The notes below the pieces were generated by a model. The model did not search any database. It saw nothing but the letters and a program-made list of their open reading frames with translations, and was not told the origin of the DNA. This document shows positions 1 to 5,963 of a stretch of DNA of 6,725 bases, piece by piece (the stretch's first letter is position 1; each line of letters opens with the position of its first letter). Made by a program: the position numbers and the translations under genes. Location of the stretch: the NCBI GenBank assembly GCA_002358875.1, contig DEPS01000158.1, forward strand, positions 1,436 through 8,160, written 5' to 3'. The stretch comes from Lachnospiraceae bacterium UBA3386. Its GTDB lineage: Bacteria; Bacillota; Clostridia; Lachnospirales; Lachnospiraceae.

Positions 1-32
1 ATTTCAATTCTCGCCCCTGCGAGAGGGGCGAC
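1..32 (-). CRISPR. Leader-proximal repeat of a type I-C CRISPR array
   Basis: Read on the minus strand this is a 32-nt repeat beginning GTCGCCCCT and ending GAATTGAAAT. It has an 8-bp stem (TCGCCCCT with AGGGGCGA), a 5-nt loop CTCGC, and a 3' tail that would be the 5' handle of mature crRNA. Type I-C repeats are typically 32 nt, start with GTCGC, carry a GC-rich hairpin and end in ATTGAAAT or a close variant, so the family assignment is firm. It lies downstream of cas2 in the same orientation, where the first repeat of the array belongs. Only this one repeat is in the window. Spacers and further repeats would lie to the left and cannot be seen, so array length is unknown. Confidence 0.93.
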
Positions 33-156
33 AGCAAAATGTCACAAATCTTGTTGTAACAACAGCTGCTTTTTTGTGATTATTCATAAATTGAAGTTTT
101 TTACCATTTATAGACTATCAAAATAAAACGAATTTCATCTAATATACCGTTTTTTC
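33..156 (-). promoter_or_regulatory. CRISPR leader
   Basis: This AT-rich, non-coding stretch lies between the post-cas2 hairpin and the first repeat. It is read on the minus strand toward the array, and no ORF with a ribosome binding site is visible. By position it should carry the array promoter and the signals that direct Cas1-Cas2-Cas4 to insert new spacers at the first repeat. I could not find a -35/-10 pair with good spacing, so no promoter is placed. A palindrome at 52-64 is annotated separately. Confidence 0.75.
52..64. repeat. 13-bp palindrome in the leader
   Basis: The plus strand reads TGTTGTAACAACA, a perfect inverted repeat (TGTTGT and ACAACA around a central A). It sits 20 bp from the leader-repeat junction, a distance at which leader-anchoring or protein-binding sites are found in other type I systems. 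A role in integration or transcription is an inference from position only. Confidence 0.4.
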
Positions 157-202
157 CTGCGCTAACATCCCCATGTTTTATGTGTGGGAATGGTTGGCGC
201 AG
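157..202 (-). other. Long imperfect hairpin directly after cas2
   Basis: CTGCGC at one end pairs with GCGCAG at the other. Inside, AAC/GTT, AT/AT and CCC/GGG pairs continue the stem with small bulges, giving an extended hairpin that starts at the base after the cas2 stop codon. On the minus strand it is followed by an A tract rather than a U tract, so it is not a classical intrinsic terminator. It could stabilise the 3' end of the cas mRNA, act as a factor-dependent terminator, or separate the cas transcript from the leader. Confidence 0.5.
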
Positions 203-493
203 CTAAAACATTAATGCTTCACCGGTTTGTACCAAGGACTGTCTGCCCATTTTTTCAATCTTCTGTTCAAAAGAATTTCCCAATCTGTAAAAACGTATCG
301 AGTCTTTTTCCATGTCAATGACTTTCCTTAACTCCGCCTTTAATTGCGTAGCTTCAGCTGCGTTGACGAGAACTTCAAACACCGAATTCTGCACGCGAGT
401 ACCATATCGCTCACATATTTTTGCAACTTTTCGAAGTCTTTTTTCACCCGCCATATTTTTTGTATTCACATCATAAGCGACAACAAGCAGCAT
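203..493 (-). CDS. cas2: CRISPR-associated protein Cas2
   Basis: This 96-residue protein has the length and fold signature of Cas2, the small ferredoxin-like dimer that bridges two Cas1 dimers in the spacer-integration complex. The N-terminus is a hydrophobic beta strand, MLLVVAYDVNT, with the conserved Asp at residue 8. The YGTRVQNSVFEV segment that follows near residues 30-41 is typical of the family. It starts with ATG 7 nt after the cas1 stop codon, and its ribosome binding site GGAGGTGA overlaps the end of cas1, so the two are probably translationally coupled. It is the last gene of the operon before the leader. In the complex Cas2 acts mainly as a structural part, and nuclease activity is not needed for integration in the best-studied systems. 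Confidence 0.96.
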   Translation of the reverse strand: MLLVVAYDVNTKNMAGEKRLRKVAKICERYGTRVQNSVFEVLVNAAEATQLKAELRKVIDMEKDSIRFYRLGNSFEQKIEKMGRQSLVQTGEALMF

Positions 494-500
494 TCCCTTT

Positions 501-1532
501 TCACCTCCATATAAAAGGTGGATATCGATCCAGATCTCCTCTCAATACTCTGGCAAAAAGCATTGCCTGTACATGTACAATCATCCCTATTTTCATCTTC
601 TCATTAAGAAACGGGTGTGTAATATCCTCCCTTTTTCTGTCACGCCATGCTGTAAGGACCTTTTTTCGCCCTTTTTCATTTAAATACACAGCATCTGTCT
701 TTTTCTCAAAGTCAGCTGCTGACAGCTGTCCACGATTAAAAAGGGTTATTGTCATCCTGTCACAAAGAGCCCCCCTAAGCTCTTCCATCATATCAAGAGC
801 AAAAGAAGGTCTTCCTGGCCTGAGTGTATGTAAATATCCTGCCGCCGGATCAAGTCCAACCGATTCAAGGGCAGAGCGGACATCATGTGTAAGCTGTGTG
901 TATAAAAAGGACAACACCGCGTTTACTTCATTTCCGGGCGGCCTTCGCGACCGGTTTTCAAACCAGAAACCGTTTACGCCTGTAAGCATATCATCAAACC
1001 GTTGAAAATACGCTGTAGCAGCCGCCCCTTCAACGCCTCTCATGTAATCGACATCCTGGCACTCCGACAGTTTCCCGGCAAGCTCCCCAAGTATAATCGC
1101 GCTTTGGCGAAACCTATTTTCTTTTTCCGGTTCTGATTCTTTGCAATTTCTTGCATGTCGCATCAAAATATTTTTACTGTTTAATATTTTTCCATATAAT
1201 ACATCCCTGACAAACTGGCACAAAAACAGTTTATTATTCATACTGTCGTATTGTTTCTTTCTAAGAAGAACATTTCCGCTCACGGGTCCGCAGGCTCTCC
1301 CGTAAAATCTCCCGTATTCATTCAGAAAAGTAATCGTAATCCCTTTCGTACCACAAAACAAAAGAAGAGATGTTGACAACGAATTCTTTCCAAAAAACAC
1401 AATCGCGTCGATTCTTCCAGCCGGAACAGATACCTTTTCCTCCCCTCCAATAGATACGCAGATATTATCATTTCTATGAAAAACGTAACTGTCAGGCGTT
1501 AAAATATACAAGGTTTCCAGAAGCTGTTTCAC
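501..1532 (-). CDS. cas1: CRISPR-associated endonuclease/integrase Cas1 (type I-C)
   Basis: The protein has 343 residues, the usual length for I-C Cas1. This is the metal-dependent integrase that inserts prespacers at the leader-end repeat. The N-terminal beta domain covers roughly residues 1-85 and the helical catalytic domain follows. The catalytic residues are recognisable: Glu168 in RGVEGAAATAYF, His235 in GYLHTLRPGRPSF, and the acidic residues of ALDMMEELR (Asp247, Glu250, Glu251). The start is GTG at 1532, overlapping the cas4 stop by 4 nt (GTGA), with GGAGG 10 nt upstream. The overlap indicates coupled translation with cas4, which fits the Cas4-Cas1 complex known from I-C systems. I see no frameshift or missing key residue, so the adaptation module looks intact. 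Confidence 0.97.
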   Translation of the reverse strand: MKQLLETLYILTPDSYVFHRNDNICVSIGGEEKVSVPAGRIDAIVFFGKNSLSTSLLLFCGTKGITITFLNEYGRFYGRACGPVSGNVLLRKKQYDSMNNKLFLCQFVRDVLYGKILNSKNILMRHARNCKESEPEKENRFRQSAIILGELAGKLSECQDVDYMRGVEGAAATAYFQRFDDMLTGVNGFWFENRSRRPPGNEVNAVLSFLYTQLTHDVRSALESVGLDPAAGYLHTLRPGRPSFALDMMEELRGALCDRMTITLFNRGQLSAADFEKKTDAVYLNEKGRKKVLTAWRDRKREDITHPFLNEKMKIGMIVHVQAMLFARVLRGDLDRYPPFIWR

Positions 1533-2194
1533 GTAATATCAACCTCCTGTGCCTCTTTTTCAAGTTGTTTACAATATGTAGCTGCAGTCTTTTTCATCTT
1601 CGGCATACATAATTCGGCCATGGAGCATTTTTGACATTTAGGACCATACTCCGCAGATGGAACGATAAACTCTGAACGAATCATTTGAAGCGTTTTGATC
1701 AGATCCTTTGTTTTCTTTCGAAGTTCTTCCGAAAAAAGTACAGTATGACGTTTATGGGAAGAAGTGTAAAAAATATCTCCTTCCTCAATTTTCGTATCGT
1801 ACATCTCCTCCAGGCATATTGCCTGAGCACATAGCTGCATATTATACTCTTCTTCCTCTCTGACCCTGCCATGCTTAAACTCAACAGGTTTCAGAAAAAC
1901 AGGTTTTTCAGAAAAAGGAACCCTGCATCCTGCTTCATCGCATACAGCTTCAATGCAGTCACATCTTCCTCTTATCATTAAATTATGAGATACAACTTCA
2001 TGTTCAAATAGTTTGATTCCATTTCCTCGGCGCTCTATTCTTCGGTCGTGAACATTCATATGTTCCTGACGGCCTTTGACCGTATCTGTACTCTCATTCC
2101 AAAGCTGTTCATTCATGACCAAAGCTGCCCTACGCAGGCAATAGCCTGCGTGGGTCAGCTGACTGAGCAGAAGGTAGTCGTCCTCATTTTTCAC
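1529..2194 (-). CDS. cas4: CRISPR-associated exonuclease Cas4
   Basis: This is a RecB-family Fe-S nuclease that trims prespacers and helps enforce PAM choice and orientation together with Cas1-Cas2. Counting from the GTG start at 2194 the protein has 221 residues. The four Fe-S cysteines are visible: Cys19 in AGYCLRRA and Cys187, Cys190 and Cys196 in the C-terminal KCQKCSMAELCMP. The nuclease motifs are Asp79 in RGRCDCIE and Glu105/Lys107 in PVEFKHG, followed by a Gln-containing helix near 120. An in-frame ATG lies 27 codons further upstream, deep inside cas7c. I prefer the GTG because family members begin close to this point and an AGAGGA site lies 8 nt upstream. With this start it overlaps the end of cas7c by 11 nt, and it overlaps cas1 by 4 nt. 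Confidence 0.94.
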   Translation of the reverse strand: MKNEDDYLLLSQLTHAGYCLRRAALVMNEQLWNESTDTVKGRQEHMNVHDRRIERRGNGIKLFEHEVVSHNLMIRGRCDCIEAVCDEAGCRVPFSEKPVFLKPVEFKHGRVREEEEYNMQLCAQAICLEEMYDTKIEEGDIFYTSSHKRHTVLFSEELRKKTKDLIKTLQMIRSEFIVPSAEYGPKCQKCSMAELCMPKMKKTAATYCKQLEKEAQEVDIT

Positions 2195-3179
2195 GGAGCC
2201 ATTCCTCTTCCTCCGGAATATGATCCCAGACAGGATCTCCGTAGGGATTAATCTGAAAACCAGCCTGAACGCCATTTGGTATCTTCTTTAAATCAATAGT
2301 TGCAATATAGTCTCTGTACGATCTCGGATATTCTACTTCTGGTTTTTTTCTGACCTCGATTAAGTCAAAAAGTCTGTGCGCCTGTGCACATCCAAGTTTC
2401 GCCTGTCGAATACGCTGTGCTTCGTCTGTATCTGTCCCGACATGCTTAAAAATAATCAGCGGAGATACTACTGTCATTTCCCCTTTACTTGCAGAATGAT
2501 CGTGTTCATACATATTGAGAATTGCTTCAAAGAGTATTCTCAGATCATCATTGTCAAATCCTGTCTCGGCAGCCAGATTCGCGCTGATAAAACCTCTGAC
2601 TTCATAAAGCCCGAATGGGATGATCTGCTTTCTTCCCATTGTCCTGAGTTCATCTTCTTTCTGTTCATTTTCCCATTTCAGATATTCCTCTACGGTTTCC
2701 GCTTTCTCAGGGCCTCCCGCAACCGCCATGCGGGTTATGGAAATATCCAGTGGCAGAATTGGATCAAGGCTCTTTCCGAAAGTAATCTGGACAGGTCCCC
2801 TAACCTGCCCGGCATTTGGACCGGTAGACATAACTGCCCCAAATGTCCTCACATCGAAAAACTTTTCACATGCTTTCCTTCTTGCAGCATAGACAGCCTC
2901 TTTTCCCTTTGCCCCTTCATATCCCGCTTCCTTTTTTGCTTCTGCAATATGGCGATTAATATTTGTTGACTGCTGGATGATAATGTTCATACCCTCCACA
3001 CCTTCATAAGCCGTTTCTACATAATTCCTGATACGGCGCTTCGTCGCCACATCGGTGATATACCCCTGCATTGTCTGCGGGTCGACTCTAGGTGTATTTC
3101 CCATATCCGGATCTCCATTCGGATTGCAATTTGTGCAGGAAACATAATAGATAAACTCATATCGATTCTGAATTGCCAT
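2184..3179 (-). CDS. cas7c: Cascade backbone protein Cas7 (type I-C, Csd2 family)
   Basis: Cas7 forms the helical backbone that wraps the crRNA spacer in the I-C interference complex. The protein has 331 residues, at the upper end of the usual range. The N-terminal Csd2 signature is clear: NCNPNGDPDMGNTPRVDP at about residues 17-34, followed by TDVATKRRIRNYVE. The segment RTFGAVMS near residue 112 and the GPVQITFGKSLDPI stretch near 128-141 are also typical. The start is ATG with AGAGGT about 9 nt upstream. It follows cas8c after a 110-nt gap and overlaps cas4. Nothing is truncated. Confidence 0.96.
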   Translation of the reverse strand: MAIQNRYEFIYYVSCTNCNPNGDPDMGNTPRVDPQTMQGYITDVATKRRIRNYVETAYEGVEGMNIIIQQSTNINRHIAEAKKEAGYEGAKGKEAVYAARRKACEKFFDVRTFGAVMSTGPNAGQVRGPVQITFGKSLDPILPLDISITRMAVAGGPEKAETVEEYLKWENEQKEDELRTMGRKQIIPFGLYEVRGFISANLAAETGFDNDDLRILFEAILNMYEHDHSASKGEMTVVSPLIIFKHVGTDTDEAQRIRQAKLGCAQAHRLFDLIEVRKKPEVEYPRSYRDYIATIDLKKIPNGVQAGFQINPYGDPVWDHIPEEEEWLREK

Positions 3180-3289
3180 CTCATATACCTCTTTTCAAAA
3201 TATTAGTTTAGATTTTCAGCCATAAATAAAGGGGCTCTGTCATTAATAAGGAGTCTCTGTACTGTACACATTCATAAAGTGTTAAGTAA
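3180..3289 (-). other. 110-nt gap between cas8c and cas7c
   Basis: This is the only sizeable gap between cas5c and cas2. It is AT-rich and contains the cas7c ribosome binding site (AGAGGT near 3189-3194). I see no strong hairpin and no convincing -35/-10 pair. A 22-codon ORF (3203-3271) lacks a ribosome binding site and is not called. The gap may separate translation of the abundant Cas7 subunit from the cas8c/cas11c tail, through an RNA-processing site or a weak internal promoter, but neither can be shown here. Confidence 0.5.
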
Positions 3290-3694
3290 TCATGGCTCTT
3301 TCCGTTCTTCTCTTTCTTTTTTTGCTGCACTTCTTTCTTTTCGTATACGATTTATTTCAGCACCCATTTGATAATAACCAAGTGCAAATTCTGACTGCTG
3401 TTCCAAATTCAAAGTGGTTGGAATACTTTCATCGATTGCCGTACTGATATTCTTTAAGCGATCCCTCATTTCGTTAGCAAGCCATTCGTTATTAAACTTT
3501 TCAAGATGATGAACGGACATCCTGCTCAATGTTCCCATTACTAACGCCGGGGTCTGCATCGCAGATGCAAAAAATCTTTGTGCTACAGTCGCATTGACCT
3601 GTGGCATTGCAATTCTCTGAATCTCTTCATAAACCGCCATCATTGCTCCACAGTGATACGCACTCCCTATGTATTTAGGATTATATTCTTTCAA
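3290..3694 (-). CDS. cas11c: Probable internally translated small subunit Cas11c
   Basis: Published work on type I-C showed that the small subunit Cas11c is translated from an internal start near the 3' end of cas8c. In this window an in-frame TTG at 3694 (the second Leu of SLLKEYNP) is preceded by GAGGGA with a 6-nt spacer, a good ribosome binding site inside coding sequence. Translation from it gives 134 residues in the cas8c frame, close to the roughly 120 residues of characterised Cas11c. The product begins at the helical domain (KEYNPKYIGSAY) that contacts the non-target strand in the complex. Alternative Met codons at residues 18-19 of this product have a weaker GGAG placed too close. 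The existence of the product is inferred. The site itself is directly visible. Confidence 0.7.
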   Translation of the reverse strand: MKEYNPKYIGSAYHCGAMMAVYEEIQRIAMPQVNATVAQRFFASAMQTPALVMGTLSRMSVHHLEKFNNEWLANEMRDRLKNISTAIDESIPTTLNLEQQSEFALGYYQMGAEINRIRKERSAAKKEREERKEP

Positions 3695-5149
3695 AAGTGA
3701 TCCCTCTTTCTTTCTGTTTCTTATCAGCCAGACCTTTAACCACTGATAGGCGTAACAAACAGTTGCTTTTTCCAGTTCACTGGCATCGTCGTCCTGCATC
3801 TGCGATCTGATTGTGGATAAAGCACGGACAGGTACGGAATCCGGAATCATCCCCCCGGTAAGTATCGATATAATAATAGCCGGCGTAATGCCTGACAATT
3901 CTTTTGCCATCCGATCAAATGGCCTGCTGTCCCTTTTCTGCCTTTTCATAAGGCGCATCATGCGGGCTGCAAGCTTACAGGAAGCTATCTCCCCTTTTCC
4001 TCCCCTGTTTACCAGTTTCAGATCTTCATGCCATTTTTCCAGTTTCTCCTTGAGATCCTCATACCTTCCTCTCTCATAACGACGAATCATCACGCGGCCG
4101 CTCACTCCTGACAGGAGAAGAATGTGATACTGTACATCGTCAGACATATATACCTTCTTCCCGCTTCCAACACTGAGCACCAATTCGTTCGCCGCCTTAA
4201 AAGCGTCCCTTTCAGATTCTTTTTCTTCTTCATCATGTTCTGAAATTGTGGAAAATTCTCCGCAGACCTCTTCCTCAACTTCCTGTGTATACATTTCCCT
4301 TTGAACAGACTCTTCCTCATCGGAATCGTCCATGTCGATGAAATCATGACATGCGATGATAGGATCATTCTCCGGCGCGACCGTCCGGTCATACCAGTGA
4401 ACAAATTTCATCCCGGAAAGAATCGGTGCCTTTTCCGGCTGCAAAAGGTCATCAAGGGCTGCCTTTACTGCGGCAAATGCTTCTTCAGAAACGGGCGCGT
4501 TCAAAGCCTTCTTTAAATCATAAGAACAGTATGCAGTTTTATCGAAGCAAATCAAGGCATCTCCTCTTGCATGTCCACCGACAACCTTCAGACCGCTTAT
4601 CGGAGTCGTTGTCTGAACCGGCACTATCAGATTGCCTGTAATCAGGCAACGTGTCCTGCCTTCGTTTAAACTTGATCCTGAAACAGATTGCCTGAACCCA
4701 GACCACCACGCCTGTGTCCTTTCACTTTCCAATATGGAACGAAATCCAACCTTAAAGGTCACTCTGTCAGAGGGTTTGATCTTTTTTTCATCAAGGCGAA
4801 GCCGGATCTGCTCGTAGATATCTTTATCCTGTAATGCATCCGCACATAGCTTAAGCATCGGCTCCTCCCTGCCTCCATCAATCAATGCGTCCAGAAAAAA
4901 CCTGCTTTTTTTTGTTTCCCCGTCCGGAAATACCACGCTCCTTTTTTCAAGCAGAACATTACTTTTATCAGTTCCATTTGCAAGACTGCCAATATCAGGA
5001 GCTGCAACAACCTCGTTTTCAGGGACTTCCACGTCCTGAAAGGATCCATCAGTATAAAGCAATATATATGCTTTGACCGACTTGTTGATATATCCCGGAG
5101 GGAGTGTCAGGCTATTTCTCATTGCATAATCATAAAGAGATTTCAGCAT
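3290..5149 (-). CDS. cas8c: Cascade large subunit Cas8c (Csd1 family)
   Basis: Cas8c is the large subunit of the I-C effector, which recognises the PAM and recruits Cas3. The protein has 619 residues, normal for Csd1 proteins. The N-terminus MLKSLYDYAMRN is typical. DKSNVLLEKRSVVF near residues 61-74 and AWWSGFR near 147-153 match segments seen across the family. Residues 272-315 form a very acidic, probably disordered stretch rich in Asp and Glu. The last 130 or so residues are helical and correspond to the Cas11-like domain, which is probably also made separately. The C-terminus ends in a highly charged Lys/Arg/Glu tail. It starts with ATG 3 nt after the cas5c stop codon, with GGGAG at the end of cas5c as ribosome binding site. 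Confidence 0.96.
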   Translation of the reverse strand: MLKSLYDYAMRNSLTLPPGYINKSVKAYILLYTDGSFQDVEVPENEVVAAPDIGSLANGTDKSNVLLEKRSVVFPDGETKKSRFFLDALIDGGREEPMLKLCADALQDKDIYEQIRLRLDEKKIKPSDRVTFKVGFRSILESERTQAWWSGFRQSVSGSSLNEGRTRCLITGNLIVPVQTTTPISGLKVVGGHARGDALICFDKTAYCSYDLKKALNAPVSEEAFAAVKAALDDLLQPEKAPILSGMKFVHWYDRTVAPENDPIIACHDFIDMDDSDEEESVQREMYTQEVEEEVCGEFSTISEHDEEEKESERDAFKAANELVLSVGSGKKVYMSDDVQYHILLLSGVSGRVMIRRYERGRYEDLKEKLEKWHEDLKLVNRGGKGEIASCKLAARMMRLMKRQKRDSRPFDRMAKELSGITPAIIISILTGGMIPDSVPVRALSTIRSQMQDDDASELEKATVCYAYQWLKVWLIRNRKKEGSLLKEYNPKYIGSAYHCGAMMAVYEEIQRIAMPQVNATVAQRFFASAMQTPALVMGTLSRMSVHHLEKFNNEWLANEMRDRLKNISTAIDESIPTTLNLEQQSEFALGYYQMGAEINRIRKERSAAKKEREERKEP

Positions 5150-5152
5150 TAC

Positions 5153-5800
5153 TCATTCTCCCTTCAATACTTCAGGACTGTCATAAGGAGGTATTTTAAT
5201 AACTCCCTTTTTCATCATCGCATGAAACAGGGACAGCCTTGTCCTCGTTTTCTTTCGCACCGCATAGTCATGCAAATCAAAAACATCATAAAGAATAAGA
5301 CCTGCATCCAAAGAATCCATGATCGGCACACTTGTATGAACTGACGGATTGTAAGGTTCAAAATATGCAACAAATTCTCGAAGGCCAAGAGCTGGTTGCA
5401 TAAAACATTTTCCCGTATCGATTCTCCTTTTCGCCTGTTCATAAAGCTGTTTCTCTCTCCCTCGATAGGAATCCCTCGGAATAATGGACGCATGGATCCG
5501 ATAACGCACATCCTTTAAAGCAACCGTCTGCCTTTGTGTCCGCTCCTCATCCGCGAAAACAGGTTTATCCCTGACCGTACATTTAACTTCATTTCTTTTA
5601 AAGCTGATATACTGGATCGGTTTTAAAACATCAATTTGGTTCACCTGCCAGTAAAATTCTGCAGGCTTACTGTAGATACTAGACAGTATCCCTCTCGCGG
5701 CAGACGGAGTCGGAAAAGGATACGTCAGCCTTTCCACTTTAGCTCCGGGTTCTGAAAAGCATGCGAAATCCCCCCAGACCTCTACTACAATTTCTTCCAA
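5153..5800 (-). CDS. cas5c: crRNA-processing Cascade subunit Cas5c (Cas5d)
   Basis: In type I-C systems Cas5c replaces Cas6: it cuts the repeat at the base of its hairpin and then stays on the 5' handle. The protein has 215 residues. Family segments are clear: VEVWGDFACFSEPGAKVERLTYPFPTPS at the N-terminus in two parts, AARGILSSIYSKP, and GKCFMQPALGLREFVAYFEP near residues 130-149. I place the start at TTG 5800 because GGAGG lies 8 nt upstream. An in-frame GTG at 5809 (3 residues longer) touches that same ribosome binding site and has none of its own. The tyrosine matching Tyr46 of the Bacillus halodurans enzyme is present (IYSKP), but the Lys-His pair matching Lys116-His117 reads Lys-Gln or Gln-Leu depending on the alignment. 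Processing chemistry may therefore differ. The stop codon is 3 nt before cas8c. Confidence 0.94.
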   Translation of the reverse strand: MEEIVVEVWGDFACFSEPGAKVERLTYPFPTPSAARGILSSIYSKPAEFYWQVNQIDVLKPIQYISFKRNEVKCTVRDKPVFADEERTQRQTVALKDVRYRIHASIIPRDSYRGREKQLYEQAKRRIDTGKCFMQPALGLREFVAYFEPYNPSVHTSVPIMDSLDAGLILYDVFDLHDYAVRKKTRTRLSLFHAMMKKGVIKIPPYDSPEVLKGE

Positions 5801-5820
5801 ACAGTTCACCTCCCGTCAAA

Positions 5821-5838
5821 TTAAAACTTTTGCTCCAT
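5821..5838 (-). CDS. Possible 5-codon leader peptide upstream of cas5c
   Basis: ATG-GAG-CAA-AAG-TTT-TAA (MEQKF) is preceded by AAGGAGGA at 5848-5855 with a 9-nt spacer, one of the strongest ribosome binding sites in the window. It ends 20 nt before the cas5c TTG. A site this strong in front of a five-codon frame suggests a translated leader peptide controlling cas5c initiation, a decoy ribosome site, or a CreT-like mini-ORF. It could also be the remnant of a longer gene. Function is unknown. Confidence 0.4.
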   Translation of the reverse strand: MEQKF

Positions 5839-5867
5839 GCAGGCTTATCCTCCTTCTGAAAAGTCTG

Positions 5868-5908
5868 GTGAGAGTCCGTCTTTCCTGTCTCCGGAAAAAG
5901 CCTCACAC
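5868..5908 (-). other. Extended hairpin in the cas5c leader RNA
   Basis: On the minus strand GTGTGAG pairs with CTCTCAC (6 of 7 positions). Inside, TTTTTCC pairs with GGAAAGA (7 positions, one G-U) around the 7-nt loop GGAGACA. It begins 22 nt after the pseudo-repeat handle. It could protect or define the 3' end of the short guide RNA, or attenuate read-through into cas5c. No U tract follows immediately (UUUU comes about 5 nt later), so an intrinsic terminator is doubtful. Confidence 0.5.
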
Positions 5909-5962
5909 GGAGCCACTTATAAGAAATAATATTTCAATTCCCACCTATACAGGTGCACTTGC
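5909..5962 (-). ncRNA. crRNA-like pseudo-repeat plus pseudo-spacer (CreR/CreA-like)
   Basis: Positions 5962-5931 on the minus strand are a degenerate copy of the array repeat. The last 10 nt (GAATTGAAAT) are identical to those of the real repeat, and 10 of the 11 handle bases match. The hairpin is kept in the same place but with another sequence: CACCT and AGGTG around GTAT, instead of the 8-bp GC stem. Keeping structure and handle while changing the stem points to selection for Cas5c recognition rather than a decayed repeat. The next 22 nt are a pseudo-spacer. Its first 16 nt (ATTATTTCTTATAAGT) match 14 of 16 positions of the plus strand at 6005-6020, the -10 region of the promoter just upstream. 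Partial guides of this kind are known as CreR (cas autorepression) or CreA (repression of a toxin RNA). Processing and loading are inferred. Confidence 0.72.
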
Positions 5963-5963
5963 A

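Noticed and set aside
1..32. Claim of a full CRISPR array in this window
   Set aside because: Only one repeat and no spacer are present. The array can only be inferred to continue to the left.
421..1005. Long plus-strand ORF of 194 codons opposite cas2/cas1
   Set aside because: It is a shadow of the cas1 and cas2 frames, and its translation has no family features.
2376..2969. Plus-strand ORF of 197 codons opposite cas7c
   Set aside because: It is fully antisense to a well-supported Cas7, with low-complexity composition. It is a shadow frame.
3203..3271. 22-codon ORF in the cas8c-cas7c gap
   Set aside because: It starts with ATG directly after an in-frame stop, has no ribosome binding site, and shows no recognisable similarity.
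5845..5925. Plus strand contains GGTGAGAGTCCG and GGAGCCACT, loosely like pieces of a cobalamin riboswitch or group II intron
   Set aside because: The core boxes are incomplete and badly spaced, and the orientation is opposite to every gene here. The minus-strand hairpin explains the region better.
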